A stretch of 64,000 nucleotides of DNA from Rotaria macrura. Its lineage: Eukaryota > Rotifera > Eurotatoria > Philodinida > Philodinidae. The notes below the pieces were generated by a model. That model was not told the origin of the DNA. It did not search any database and worked only from the letters and a program-made list of their open reading frames with translations. Positions 33,140 to 46,900 of the stretch are shown here, piece after piece. The stretch spans positions 1 to 64,000 of the forward strand of contig OENT01000584.1 in assembly GCA_900239685.1 (NCBI GenBank), written 5' to 3'. Positions within the stretch are counted from its first letter, which is position 1; each line of letters opens with the position of its first letter. A program made the position numbers and the translations under genes.

Positions 33140-35657
33140 TGATATGTACCTAATAATCATCACTCTTTCATTTAAAATTATGCCTCTATCGAAGTTAAAT
33201 ATTATACTACATTGATTCGGTTATTATGTAGTTAGTATTTATAGAAAATATTTTGAGGATCGGTTTCTTAGAGGTGATACAAAATTGACTTTAGTCGAAC
33301 TTAAAAGAGATCTCTCTCCCTCTTAGCTTAGTTCTGTCATAAATCGAAGTGAGAGGCATGAAGTTAATGTGCCATTGAAGAAAAAAGTGACTTAAGCAAC
33401 AGAATCCTTATAGTTCACTAGATATGTGAATGAGGAGCCATCTCGAAGAAAATTACGTGTTTCAGATTATAATAATTTCTTAATAGCTCTAGTATATAGT
33501 TTTCTATGACTCGCATAACTATCATTATCCTTACCGATAATATAAGGTATGAGCGAGAAAACTTGATAGTTTTCATCAAATCACATATCCTATCGACTAC
33601 CGTGCATATATCGAGTTAATGTATGCACTTTTGAGTATGGTTACAGATGGAACTTAGAAACCCCTAGCTTTTCTTTTTGATAGTGAGTATGATCGACCAC
33701 TTACGCTCTCTAACAATAAATGATTTTAGTACGCATATCGTCATCATTCATTTCAGTATGTTGTTCGTACTTCGAAATAGAAATCTTATAAATAATGTAA
33801 TACGCATTAACAGTAACGATATGAATACTTGCTACCAGAGACCGAAAACGGATTGAATTATCGAATCGAATCGAGATTTCGAAAAAGTAGGTCGAATCGA
33901 ATCGAGACGAATTGAGATTTTTCTATTCGCTTCGGTCTCAGCTTGCTACAGGTAATAAAAGAGCAATAATCTTACATGTCGGCGAAGAATCAATTGATAT
34001 GCACACCGATGTATGATACAGTTTCCATGTGTTTCCGGAAATCGTATGCTCATTGAAGCTGAAACTAGGACATTTACGACTTACTTCGAAAATAGATTAA
34101 ATATTCCCTACTGTCAGTTTTCCTCGATGGAGTATATTCGTATTAAAAAAAATGTATTTGATGCAAGCGTTTCACTTCATTCTAGCAAACGGAAATACAT
34201 TTTTCAAAGAAAGTAGCTGATACAATAAATCACTCCTTTGTATGCTCTGTGCATATATGAAAAAATGTTCTAGTGATTCTAATTATATATCGTAAGAGAT
34301 ATTTCAGGACCTTATATTGAGTATAGTCGCACTATTAATAAAATGAATGTATGCATGATTAGAATTCTATGCATTTAAACTTATAATATTCAACTGCCAA
34401 GCTACTAAGAGTTCCCGATGAGTATAGAACTGCAGAAATAAAAGATAGTCTTTGCATGGAAAAGATTTTCGGTCTTGCGTTTCTCCTTCAAGTATGATTA
34501 ATTAAGTTATCGAAATACGCATATATCTCACTTTTTCGTTTATTTATTAGAAGATAACTAATACATTAGTGTACAAAAGAGTCTATGCATGAGCATTTAC
34601 TTCATATTCTCACGTCGACATCCTAAAAATATTTTGAAACATTTGTCAACGTTTTTGATAGATTTCACTAATCTTGTCATATGAATCAACAACATTCGCT
34701 TGCTTTATCGAACATTATCATGTCGAATTTACATCGACTCTTAATAGTAATAAAGCTATTTCGATCGCTCTCCAACCGTAAAACACGAATGAACGAACTT
34801 CTGTGACTGATAATCAACAAGAGATGGTATCTAAAACTAGCGTACTTGTAAATTTACTTGGTTTGTTTAAAGACTGAATGTAACATTCCGAATAGATGTT
34901 TATACTGTTATACATTGAGTCAATACTGTTGTAGTAAGTAATTAAATAGCGATTTTTCCAAATCACTTCTTGACATGAAGCCATTTCTAGAGCTTCGTAG
35001 TGTTGACGTTTGATATATCCAACTCCATCGATTTCCTCTTAACTTCTATTTGTATACAGGTATAGAACAAGAAGTGGCACTGACATGATGTGAAACAACG
35101 AGAAAAAAAACGCGATGTTTGTTGTACGCAAACCTACATCTGCTGCTTTCTCAACAAACTTCCTTGTTTTTGCTTAGCCTGAGAGTGTATTCTCATTGAC
35201 GCTAATGCTTCGAGACATTTTAAGAATTACATGTAATCGTTTTGATATTATTCATAGACTACAATCTATGAATAGGAAAGTATTCTAATCAAGATGAAAT
35301 ATTATCTAAGAAAAATCGATTTACTTTGGTGTATCTACGTAGCACCTGCTTTAGTTTTTTCCATGCTCACCACCACATCCACGAGTTCTATCAGGAAGTT
35401 AATCTTTTGTGCTCAACTTTTTCACAAAGCACCAGAAAGAATAGAAAGAAACCTACACACTTGTATTTTTTTTATGATTCTTCACTTTTCTTGCATACAT
35501 GCTCTTGTGATAATTATAATTCGAACATAGATATAGAGAAAATATTTCTAAAATTGGCAAAGTATCATATCGAGGAACATAGGCTAATTATTAGTTATAT
35601 GTTAAACAAAACGTCATACTTTCAACTTTTTGTTTCATAGATTATTTAACAGATTTA
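33140..35657. other. Gene-free AT-rich stretch
   Basis: A short GAATCGAATCGAGA repeat occurs at about 33860-33925. A hairpin with AATGTATTT / AAATACATT arms lies near 34148-34200. No coding signal was found; the open frames at 34013 and 35294-35640 look compositional. Confidence 0.4.
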
Positions 35658-36197
35658 ATGCACGAAATAAGCAGTCCCGTTGTTTCCAAATACTTTTTAC
35701 AAACGAAACGTCTTGCCTTTCGTTCATGGACTGAAGATGATCTTCCATTAGCTTTGAGTCTTTGGGGTGACAGTACTGTTACAGAGCTAATTGGCGGCCC
35801 ATTCACCATGGCTCAAATAGAAACGCGTTTGTCAAACGAAATCAAGAATATGAGAATGTACAATATCCAATATTGGCCTATATTTCTTCTGGAGACTGGC
35901 GAGCATATCGGATGTTGTGGCTTTCGCCCATATAAAACAGACACAAATACACTTGAAATAGGATTTCATATTCTACCAAAATTTTGGAGACAAGGGTTTG
36001 CCCAGGAAGCTGCTGGCGCTGCAATACTATTTGCGTTCTGTAATTTAAGCGTAAGCAAAATTTTTGCTGGCCACCATCCAAATAATGAAGCTTCTCGTCG
36101 ACTTCTCGAACAACTGAGATTTCAGTATACTCATCAAGAATATTATCCGCCGACAGGCTTACAACATCCATCGTACATACTCGCTAAACAGCAGTAG
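35658..36197 (+). CDS. GNAT-family N-acetyltransferase (RimJ/RimL type)
   Basis: Single-exon ORF of 179 aa with an ATG start and TAG stop. It aligns in outline with the Acetyltransf_3 group: an N-terminal strand LQTKRLAFRSWTEDDLP, the central IGCCGFRPY strand, EIGFHILPKFWRQGFAQEAA with the R/Q-x-x-G-x-A acetyl-CoA pyrophosphate-binding loop, and the terminal NNEASRRLLEQLRFQY helix that carries the family's conserved Asn and Ser. Length and domain order are complete. These enzymes acetylate N-termini of ribosomal proteins, amino acids, polyamines or small xenobiotics; the substrate cannot be read from sequence. The lack of introns and bacterial-type architecture make acquisition from bacteria or fungi plausible, though no composition test was possible here. 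Confidence 0.85.
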   Translation: MHEISSPVVSKYFLQTKRLAFRSWTEDDLPLALSLWGDSTVTELIGGPFTMAQIETRLSNEIKNMRMYNIQYWPIFLLETGEHIGCCGFRPYKTDTNTLEIGFHILPKFWRQGFAQEAAGAAILFAFCNLSVSKIFAGHHPNNEASRRLLEQLRFQYTHQEYYPPTGLQHPSYILAKQQ

Positions 36198-38670
36198 TGT
36201 TGAAATACCTTTTGATGGCTTAACATGCTCTAAACATTTCGTCGTTCAATATAGGGGATTCGCTAATATCTAGGATTCTGATCGGAAGGCATCGTAATCA
36301 AACTAAAATAAATGAAATTGTCATTAAAGGTCCCAGATAATTATTGATCATATAAGCTAAAATGCTATGTTCAGCAATAAGTTGACCAGCTAAGAAGCAC
36401 AGATGTATCAATAAATGTGCTTATACAGTTAAGGGTAATATTTTGAGAGTGAAACATCTTAAACTGAAACCCACGCCAGCCAAGGAAATTGGATTATATT
36501 TAAATTCAGTTGATTTTATAAATAACCCAAGCCTACAACGTTGCTTCATCAGAAAAGACTCTACAAAACGCCGTTTTGACGGTTTCTTTACAGCACTAAA
36601 TTTACCTGCTTTTATCCAATTATAGCGCATACCGCGCAAAATGCAATGAATGGAGATTAGAAAAACCTAAAGTTGACATTTGTAAAATGAATTCAATTCA
36701 GTATCGAAATGTAATCTATTGTTCGGAAACCATCGGGGTGTGCTTGAAATTTTCTCGCTTACTTCCGTTAAGTTCCTACCGAGTCGTTCATTGAAAGGTG
36801 TTCTTTTATGTTATCCTCGGCCATAGCAGTTTATATCATACGTCTATAATATACTTAACGAAATAGATTTTTTTTCGTTTTCTTTCTTTTCGTGTTTAAT
36901 ACAATTGGTAGTAGAAAGCAGAAAAAGATCAGCTTTAGATTAGAGTTTCGGGAGAGGAAACATATTTCCGACTTTCATTAGCGAACATTAGTATCATAGG
37001 TGAAAACTAATTAATTGGCTTATTTATACAATCAAACTTGTCTATCAATTACAACTGATTATGATCGCATTGTCAAATTTAATCAATTTTAACGAATAAA
37101 TACGACACGAATATTGATCATTGGGATGTAAAACATTGTTAGATAAGCATAAAAAGTAAATAAATGATTGTTTATGAAAGAGGAGATTTGTTCACTATTA
37201 AAAGTACAGAAGGATGTCATAATGTATGAGCCATGAATATTAAATCTCATGATACTCTCAAAACTTTTCTTTGGAAACTTGTTTGAATTGCTATTGAGTA
37301 TCCATGATATGTGTCGTAGGCAAATGAACATATGATAGGGCAGAAAATCAATACACAAACTATCTATAGACTTGAAAACATTATATTGTATTGAAATCTA
37401 TGAGGAAAAGGATTATTTTAGTCATCGGATGAATTCCTTTTAAGTTCAATTTCGATGTAAACTCTTTTGGCTAAGAAACTGGAATCGTTTGATGGACTAA
37501 AACATAGTTTTTCTCATTCAATCTATGTTTCTCACTGGATATTGTCATTGATACTTATGATCAAAGATCAACATTGTGTCGATTAGTTTCGGTGACAATC
37601 TTATTTCGAAAGTTTTTAATCAAAATAAGCTCATGTTGATATAAAATATTATAGTCTTTATTTACTATGACTGTTCAGACTTCTACCTAATTATGTCTAC
37701 AGATAGAAAAGAGACATAAATAAATATCTATTTGCATTGAATCGAGTGTAACTGTTCCATAGTGGTATTCACTTGAACTGTATTCATATCACACGCAAAG
37801 GGTAGCCTTAAAATAAGAGGTTGGCGAACTCGTTTTGACATGAATTCACGCCAATGTACGACTTATATATTTTATAAATGTATCAATGTTAGAAAGACTT
37901 AGCAGCTAAATTTTAGAAATACAAATATTTTATTATGCTTCATAATATATTGTTTTTCTCGATGGAAAGCATAAGCGTTTTAGTTAAAATGCATTAAACA
38001 GTTTTGAATCACTCTATGGTATTTCGAGCAGAATTTCTAATTGGAAACCATAAGTGTGTGAACTACGTCATATAGGATTTTGCAATTTATGAGCAAGTTA
38101 ACAGTGCTACCTGAACAAAGAATGCAGAAAGCTTTCATTTCAAATTAATTTTATTTACTAAACCAGAGCAGCAAAACATCGCTTTGGGCGTGAATGAGGA
38201 TGTAGTGCGTGAGATACGTATTTGTGTATCACTTTTCTATACTCTCCGACATACACCCTCACATTTTGTGAGAACTTTGAAACAAAAGGCCACTCAAAAA
38301 ATGAGCAAAAAATAAATCATAAAATCCATGAAGCACCTACCTATTATAATATATGTCATATTGCAAAGAGATAACAGGGTGATGGGAAATGATTAAAACT
38401 CGATTCAATAACCCACCGTTATAGTACCATTTTAACTCTGTCTTTGGGGTGCTTGTTTGTATCATAGAAAAAAAGCAGAGAAAAACATGATGAAAATGTG
38501 TGAGAGGTAAGTGTAGCTCATGCAATCTGACTATATGGCATATAGAAGTTGAAAGGGAAGTTCGATGACACATCCTTCGAGAAAAAAGTCAACGCTTTAT
38601 CATTAATCTGTATGCCAGTTCGTAGAGAGAACAGGTCATGTTGCAAATATTGCAGGGTCCCCTAGTATAA
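36198..38670. other. Intergenic region
   Basis: A slightly GC-richer block at 36421-36639 is open on both strands. The minus reading (KAGKFSAVKKPSKRR) is Lys/Arg-rich and unlike any known domain. A GT-rich hairpin motif lies at about 38190-38265. No gene is called. Confidence 0.35.
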
Positions 38671-39574
38671 TCAGTGCATTTCTACAATAATAATTCCAAC
38701 GGGTTGAAATATTAAGTATGAGTCATTAATGTCTTCTTCGGGAAAAGCAATGAGTGGTAGGATACGTTCGATAACCACCCTTTCTACCGTTTTTTATCGA
38801 TTTCTGTCAACATCTTGCCCAAAATGAAGCTGAGTAAGCTCAGCGCTGTCTCACTTTCGATCTCTTCATTCGAATTGACATTTTTTAGACAGCTGACATG
38901 TACGTATCAATCGAAATAGGTAATGCTATAGCGTAGCGAGGATATGTGGCGAACAAGTGTCTCTAAAGCCTGTCACAAATGATAAGTGTTGCATTTGTGA
39001 GCAGGATATTGTTGATCGAGACCAACAACATGAATGATTTGAGGAATACCACTTGGAGATTGATGAAAAGCAAGCACTTTTCCTTTTACTGTAAATATGT
39101 CGATCAATCGTGCAAATGTATACTCAAGACGATCTTGCATATAACATAGTATGTGTGCGCACAAAGTCAGATGAAATTTCTCATCAGTTTGCGTATTCTC
39201 ATAAACATTAAGATCGATCTTTTCTAAGTGGAAATGGTAGAGAGATACTGAAGCATATGAAAAAATATTTACCTTGAATGTACTGAGTCGATATTGATTT
39301 GGTTCTAGACCGACATATTCAATATCGAGTAGAGGAAAATGTCGAGAGATTGAATCAAGCAGATCCGAATCAAATTCTTACCACAGCCGATTGATAATAG
39401 ACGTCAAGGACACGTTCGATCCGATAAAAATGCGTCAGTGTTACTGGCAAGATAGGCGGATATGCCAGGCTCATAAATTAATGATGTGTAAGTAGCAAAT
39501 CCCTTTTGATATATGTGATCTTCTGATGAATGGTCAGATAGATTGACGGGAAACAGTGGCGACGTGGAAAACAT
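38671..39574 (-). pseudogene. Histamine N-methyltransferase-like pseudogene
   Basis: Reading the minus strand from MFSTSPLFP (39574) gives a nearly full-length HNMT-like protein, with breaks. The ordered blocks are YQKGFATYTSLIYEPGI, RLLSIGCG (SAM motif I), EFDSDLLDSISRHFP, IEYVGLEPNQYRLSTFK, a short intron of about 54 bp (39219-39272, GTAAAT..AAAAG), KFHLTLCAHILCYMQDRLE, GKVLAFHQSPSGI, ALETLVRHISSLRYS, ETALSLLSFILGKML, VVIERILPLIAFPEED and VGIIIVEMH before TGA at 38671. The disabling changes are TGA at 39404-39406, a frameshift right after the GCG of motif I (about 39385), TGA at 38973-38975 and 38907-38909, and a further stop/frameshift near 38785. About 283 codons remain, close to the ~290 aa of HNMT. 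HNMT transfers methyl from SAM to histamine; bdelloid relatives may have other substrates. Confidence 0.75.
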
Positions 39575-41688
39575 GTTTTTTTGCCAATTCAGTGTTCGTA
39601 ATAGAGCATCAACATTTAACCACCTCACTCTGGTTATATGAGCAAGCAAAAAAAGGCAACGAACTCTTTGTTAAGTAAGAAGGAATGGGTAGATGACATA
39701 CGGAGTGAGGGAAGAAAAAGAGCGGACAGGAAAGATGACAAGCATAGCGTGGCAAGAGCTCATGACTCAAAAGGAAAAGATAAATCGGAAAGAAAGCAAG
39801 AGATATGCTTATCATAGAGAGAATGCTGTGAGTGACACTGCTCGTCCTTTAGAACTTATTTCACGTGTGCTTCAATAGATTTTTCTCCTAAACTTAGCAT
39901 TTTCTGTCTGAACCGTAGTCTTCCGTCAAAAAAACAATGTTTGGATATATACCACTAATGTATCGGTCGGTTCGAAGAGACCATGATTAAACGCCCTAGG
40001 ATCTGCTGATGGGATGAAATAGTTTTCGAAATAGAAGGTCTCTGCAACATGTAAGTCCATGTGGCGGATCCGGCGTGATAATTAAGCGTAATTGAGAGTA
40101 ACGGGACTTTGGTGCCAACTTTTGCTACATTGAATAGCTCTGATTTTTAGTAAAAAGCAGTAAATACGAAGTACTTTAAGATGGATGAGGATCACGGTTT
40201 CTATCGTCTGCATCTTCGTTTTGTCACTGGCCAATATATAAGCAATAGATTGATTCATTGTATTGATTTACGAAATTTCGCACATACTGATAAACAATAG
40301 CTTAATACTCGAAAAGTTTGTTTTATTGTTAACCAACTCTTTAGATGATCTCTGATAGTGTACCATTCACATGTCGGTAATAAAGAGCATAAGAATTGAT
40401 AATATTTTCTAGGAAACGTATTCGTACGGTAATCAAAAAAATGTAGAATCCAAATTCGTTATCTATAACCGAAATAGAAATAAAATCAAAAATTGACCTC
40501 CTATTCAGATAATTCACAAATGATCACGCTTCGATTAACTTTTGAAAAAGAAATGAATAATGGTACATTAAAGTATAATTAAAATTAAAATTGAGCTCTC
40601 CGTTAACTTGTTAACCAACAGGATTCTGTTGAACTAATTACTCACTCAACCATTGTACGTAAATTCACGAGCAACTTTGTTCAATTTCAACTTCATTGAC
40701 AAATATCCGTCGTTCCGAAATAAAATACGATATTGTGATGTTTTAGATCTTCGCTTTCATACTGATCAGATCCATAACTCATTAGACACGAAAAATGGCT
40801 ATGTAAACAAGAACATTTTCGGATTTTCTACTAGCATTAGGATGAAAGTGTGTGAATTCTTTTTGTCGACCACACTCACTACTTTTCAAGAAATCATCAA
40901 TATCCCATAGATGTAAATTTGAATAGAGACAAAGTTTACACCGATCCATCTACACCTTTCTTGAGAGATGATACCTATTTCGAATTTTCTTAAAACAAAT
41001 TTTTAATGAAAAAAACCGCCAAATTTCTAGTAATCTTTTTTAATCGGATATTTAAATGGTCTCTCGATTTTCGAACTTGTCGATATAATTTTGTTTGTCA
41101 TCTCCTTATGTGACACGTTTGCAATGTTCTTTTTTGATTAAATCAAGGTTTTCGTTTATTTATGAGCAAGCTTATTTTGTACGATTAAACGAACCATGTC
41201 GTTGAGAAGGATAAAAAGGAACGTACAGTTTGTTTTCAGTAGTCTACTATTTGATACAGCAAAAGAAAAAAACCTTCGTTTTATATGGTAGTTAATTAAA
41301 ACAAGTTTGGAGAGAGAAAGAAGCTCTACAGGTAAATACAATACTTCGTAGATACTGCTACAGAGAATCCCTTATATCGTGTTGGTAAGTGCATTGTACC
41401 TAATCGAAAGGTCTGATTCTGAGAACAATCAATGTCTCATACTTGAATCGACGAGTTAGAGAAAAACAAAAAGTCGATTTCGTGGTTTGAAGATCATGTC
41501 CTTTCCTTTTCTTTCCCCCATAATTCTTTCTTTAGTCATAAACCGTTAAGATAAAGTGTGTGGCGTCTGCTCTACTCTCAATTTGAAACGTTGGAGACAT
41601 CAAATTCACGTCAAAGAAAAATTCAATCAATAATCCAAAGTTTTTAATTTAATTTTGACTGATTTATTGCTTAGATATTTAATAAACA
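39575..41688. other. Intergenic region, no gene seen
   Basis: The open frames at 39609-39878 on both strands are purine- or pyrimidine-rich artefacts. No RNA gene or repeat of note was seen. Confidence 0.35.
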
Positions 41689-41969
41689 ATGCCTGGACGT
41701 AAAGATTGGCCTGAATTAGTTGGACAACCATTCCAAGCAGCATCCCAAATAATTTTACAATTCGATAGAAGTAAGTTCATCTATTGTGGTTATACTTAGA
41801 TTCGCTGAAAACTATTTTCTCGTCTATGTTCTGTTGTTTTCTCATAGATTTGCATCCATACAATGCAATCAATGGAATACAAGATCGAATGTTCGATCCG
41901 TTCCGTGTTGTATGCATCACAAATCATCATGGTGTTGTAACTGAGGTACCATCTTACACGTATCGATAA
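41689..41969 (+). CDS. Potato inhibitor I family serine-protease inhibitor
   Basis: Two exons, join(41689..41770,41848..41969), encode 67 aa. The donor GTAAGT and acceptor TTTTCTCATAG are strong, and phase 1 matches. The protein has the family hallmarks: an N-terminal WPELVG, an amphipathic helix (AASQIILQF), the inhibitory loop region (INGIQDRMFD), a central strand (RVVCITN), and a C-terminal VVTEVP as in CI-2 and eglin c. Aligned with CI-2 and eglin, the P1-P1' bond would fall at Gln-Asp, unlike the Met-Glu or Leu-Asp of those inhibitors. The Arg that normally braces the loop is shifted or replaced by Met. Specificity may therefore be altered or lost. No signal peptide is present, so an intracellular role is likely unless an upstream exon exists. 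The family is best known in plants, with scattered animal members such as leech eglin. Confidence 0.85.
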
Positions 41970-43907
41970 GATACTTGAACAATAATAATATTCCAATTGA
42001 GAGTTTGAATTACATGTTATAGTTAGTAAGAAAACACTCTTTTCTACTTTATTCTATGATATTAGATTAAAATAAACAATTCATTTTTCCTTTGTCTTAC
42101 CAACTTAATTTTATTTACATATGAATTAAAATAAATAATTGCTTTGATTGATAATACTGGGATCGGATTCGATCTATAATACCTATATTTTCGAAAACTC
42201 CTTTGATTTGTCCTATTTTTCGATTATTTTTCCTACTTCCCCTATTTAATATGAAAAAAACCTAGAAAAGTCTTTTGAAAAGTCAAAATTTCATTCGCTA
42301 TCTTTATTCTTGAAAAAAAAGCGATTCAATATGCTTAGTGATCATTCTACTTTCTCGTACTGAACGACTAAACGAAATAGTAACTAACTATTTTAAGTAA
42401 CAATTATTCATACAACGACAATGCTAAGTATAAATGTTTGTATGCCTCTTCAAATGTTTTATTGCTACCTCGAACACGTAAGCATACGGATATGCATGTA
42501 TAGATTGATGAAACATATACAAATAGGTCTATAGGCTGCATGTGCTTGTTTCCATATGAGCAAAAAGGTTAGTTTCTTAAATTGTTGTTCTCAACCAAAT
42601 TATTGTAGATAATATGCAAAACAATAAATAAAAAATATCGTCTTTTATTCTAGACTTGAAATGCCAAAAACGGACAGGGTGCATAAGACATAAAATCGGT
42701 TCATTGGTATTTTTCTTCATAAACTCTATTTAATTTTATATCAGGTGAAAGAGCATGTTGGGGCAAATATTTCGATACTAGATTTATGAGGTTTCGATTG
42801 AATTTTGAAGTATGAAAGCTATAAAAAAATCAGCTAGGTTTTGTCCGTCAGTTGAATAATTGATGCGTGCGTAGTGGATTCAATTTCATAAAAAATTTGT
42901 ATGACTAAGTGGCGCTTTAATTATGAATTCGATAGCTGTTCAATAGTGCTTCAATTTTATGTATAAATCATTGATTGATTATTTAGTTCCATGAGATAAA
43001 GAGTCAATGCATTACGAAGTACTATTAGTATATTTCCGATATTAGTCAATTTACCCTTATATCATTCAGCATATATTTTAATTGAACTTTTGATGATATT
43101 TCAACAAAATCTTTGTATTGACAGAAAGAAATTACATGATCATCTTTAGAAAAAGTTTACTCTGCATTAAAATTTGATTAAAAAAAAGTCTCGCACCGAA
43201 AAGTTAGGAAAATTCTATTTGTGAACCAAAGTAACTCATTCAAAATCATCTTACATATTTGTCATTTTCCCTCTATTTCAAAAAGACTTGATCCTGTGTG
43301 AATCCCTATTAAGAAAAGAACACATAGTATGTAATTATCATCCTGCTATGTGACACAACATGCGAATATTCAGGATTTTTAAAACAGCGAAAGGATAAAA
43401 ACACATTGTAAAAATCGTCGACGATTGCGATTATCAATAGTTATATTTTCTGAAGAGGTTTTGTTTAAAAGAGTAGATAGTCAGGGTCTAAATATTAGTA
43501 CACACTCTTCTATTATTTGATTTTCTCTTTTCCTCTTCTTCCTATATATTTAGTGACTCACTCCTTATACAACAGACGGAATTAATGATGTATGGGTTGA
43601 AAACATAAAAAATGATTTAGATACCTATTCAAATAACTGTCAGTTTCTAAGGACATTAGATAATATTGCGTTAACAGATGTAGGAAAGCGAAATATTGAA
43701 TTTTGATATTCGGAAAGGAATACCATCACAGATACCCGATTCGTATTTTCAGAAACGAGTTCAAGTGGAAGAAAAGTTCTATGAATGAAGAAAAAAAGAT
43801 GTATTTAAACGTGCTGAAATAAATCAAAGTCAATACATGTTTGCGTAAAACTAGCGTTTTTTTTTCCTAGAAGGATATTTTGAAACGCTATGGTGCGTAA
43901 CATCTAT
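41970..43907. other. Intergenic region, no gene seen
   Basis: AT-rich sequence between the inhibitor gene and the 3' end of the aminopeptidase gene. No open frame, repeat or RNA gene can be supported. Confidence 0.4.
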
Positions 43908-46900
43908 TTACAGGCTATCACTTGAAAAAGTAATGGTTGATGTCCGATTTGCGAACCATTCTTCTAAAATAGGCTTAACATGTTCTATCCATTGAATGTT
44001 TGCACGGATAATTTCGATTGATGATTGAAATTCGAGTTCGGCATTTCCCTAAAATATACAATTTAGTAAATAGTAACGTTAGAATAAAATAGTTTGATAG
44101 AAAATCGTGTGGTAAATTTCCATTTTCAATTTCAATATGCAAGGAGAATTCGATTCGATGGATATAGATTATTTAGATCATGCAATTATGTTATGAAATA
44201 TTTTTAACATGGTCAATATTTCAAACCAATCGATCTCAGAAATAGAAAGATATTGAAAAGAAAGGCTATGCTGATAGAATCGATGGTTTTTTTTGTGAAC
44301 AACTGAAGTAATATCGGTTGTTCTTTGAAAGTTGTCGAACTTTCTTAATCGTACATTACAATAGGATAAACTCTATTTCCTAGTATCAATTCTTCTAACT
44401 TCTAAGTTTTTCTGCAATAATAGAGAACATTACCAAGTTATTATCAATGTGAAAACGCGTCTTCTTTTGATAAAAGAAGAAATTCTTATGCCGAAGAAAG
44501 AACGTCGAACAATTTTGAAACCAAAAGTCACGATTTATGGAACGATTGATTTTGTTCCAATGGTGCATTAATATTCAATAAAATAGAATAAGAAAAAAAA
44601 TATGTAGTTTTCTCGATGTTTAAAGATTAGACAATGTAGGCGTTCATAAAATCATCAAAATTATAAGTGCTGAAAAAAAGCATTCGATTGAAATTTTAAT
44701 GTTAAAATGTGCTGAATCGTTTCAGGAAATATAAATAACTAAACCTTTTCATTTTCTTTAATCAATCATTCATTCTCAATAAGCACCGATTACTAGTAAC
44801 ATCGAGGTACAGTTGGATAGACTCAAATGGATTCTTTCAATGAAATGAAGATTTTGTTCGATTATTCAAAAAGGATAACTCTTTCTTTGAAACGTCAATT
44901 AAGATAAATTAAATGATTAATCTCACTTTATCGGTTGTTTGTTCGATAAACAATTCAAGTTCGTTCAATTGTTGTTCATTATTGAAAGTTTTTGTAAAAT
45001 CTCGTATAAATTCAGTTAAATACGATGATTTATCAAAATTTTCTAATACATATTTCCATTTTGTACGTATATATAACCAACAGTCATTCATCGCTATTGG
45101 ATTAAGACAAAGCAGTCTGATTCCAAAGAATGCATCTTGTCGTCGAATAATATTGATTTCATTATTAAAATGAATTTCAAGTAAATATCGAATCAGTTGG
45201 ATATCTTGTGTACACGTCAGTGCCGATTGTAAACGTGAACGTTCTGCCGCGTTCATAGTTGTCTGATATTGATAAAGTAGAAATTTAAAAACATCACGAC
45301 TACCTAGCCGAACGTTTGTACAATAGACAATATTTCGATAATGAATTTCAATTGTATTATTCAATGGATTATCGAACCATTCTTGAAAAAGTCGTCGAGC
45401 CTGATTCGTACAATTCTCTAAATCATATTGACATGCACTAGATAGAATTATATTTCGATAGACGGTATCGATCCATTTGTCATTCATAATTTGATCTGGC
45501 CAATCGAAATATGTATAAATTGGTCCGATAAGATCAATCAAAAACGAACGCCATTTTTCATAAAAATCTAAATTGGAATAACTTGTTACAATCATTTGCT
45601 CTATGTAGTTAACTCCTGCAATAATACGATCCCAAACAATATACGCTCGTTCTGAATGAGCATAACTTAGCATATTGAACACAATTGTTGACGGTAGAAT
45701 ATCTTTCAAAATAAATATGAGAATGATACATATTTTTCATTTCGATTAACTGAGATACTCACTTGTTCTAGCTAAGTTGAATAAATCATCAACAAGGCCT
45801 GCTCTTTCAACTGTCGTGAAATTGCCATGGCCATTTTTCAGTTGTTCAATAAGCATTAACCAATTTCGTGTATCGTAGTTTGTACGATAGTATCCTAACA
45901 AGTTTGGATTTGCTAAAATCCATTCATTCGATTGAATACTACTATTGATTGTTATGTTGATTTGTTTCTCATTAAACCATATAATATTTGATGTTGAGGA
46001 TAAAAGAGATTTAAATTGAAACGGAATATACCATTGATACTTATGTGAAGATGTTGTTGGTTGTGCTTCGATATCGAACAAGAATTTATGTTGAATTATT
46101 GAAATAGTATTCGTTGAATAGTCACGTATTACATCAACGTAGGGATAACCTATCTGATCAATCCATGTATTCATTATATCACTGAGACTTGTATTTCTCG
46201 GTAACAAAATGTTATCAACCATCATTTGTTCATTTAAAATTTGCCAAAGATCGTTTGTTTCTACTGTCGAATAGAGATGTTCTTTGAGATACTTCGTAAC
46301 ACCTTGATTAAATGTATTTTCAGTCATGAAATTCTGCATCATACGAACTAATGATGAACCTTTTCCAAAAGTGATCCAATCGAAGATATTTTCTATTTCT
46401 TCGTCATTAGTTACTTGAAGACGAACTGGATCTGAATATAAAAAAGCATCATCTTGCATAACACGAAGCCACATTTGAATGACGTATTGTTCATAAATTT
46501 CCCAATCAGGATGCACTTTATTTATTTCAACATATCCCATCCATTCAGAAAATCCGTCATTGAGCCATATATCTGTCCACCAACTAATTGCGACGAGATT
46601 ACCGAACCATTGATTGGATATCTAAGAGTGAACAAAACTGAAGGATATATAAGGTTCGGAAAAGTTAAAATTATAGACTCGAATATCAAAATAATCAAAT
46701 GTGAATACGAGTTATATTCTTTATAAACGGTTCAGAAGAAGTTTCCATTGAATAGAAGTTTAAGACTAACTAGACTCAATTATCGAGTATGTTATTTGAC
46801 GAAGATTTTTCTTTAGATTAAAGCAAAGTTCTAACAACGAACATTGTTGGAGGGCACAAACGGTTTTGTTTATTGCAATATTCTCTGGTACTTTATATCC

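Noticed and set aside
36421-36639. ORFs on both strands over the same block
   Set aside because: Open on both strands because of composition; neither reading resembles a known protein.
32474-39406. Several in-frame TGA codons in two methyltransferase genes, suggesting TGA recoding or selenocysteine
   Set aside because: Other intact genes here (the NHL gene and the 18047 zinc-ribbon gene) end in TGA, the TGAs do not fall at catalytic Cys-like positions, and the HNMT-like copy also has frameshifts. Nonsense decay is simpler.
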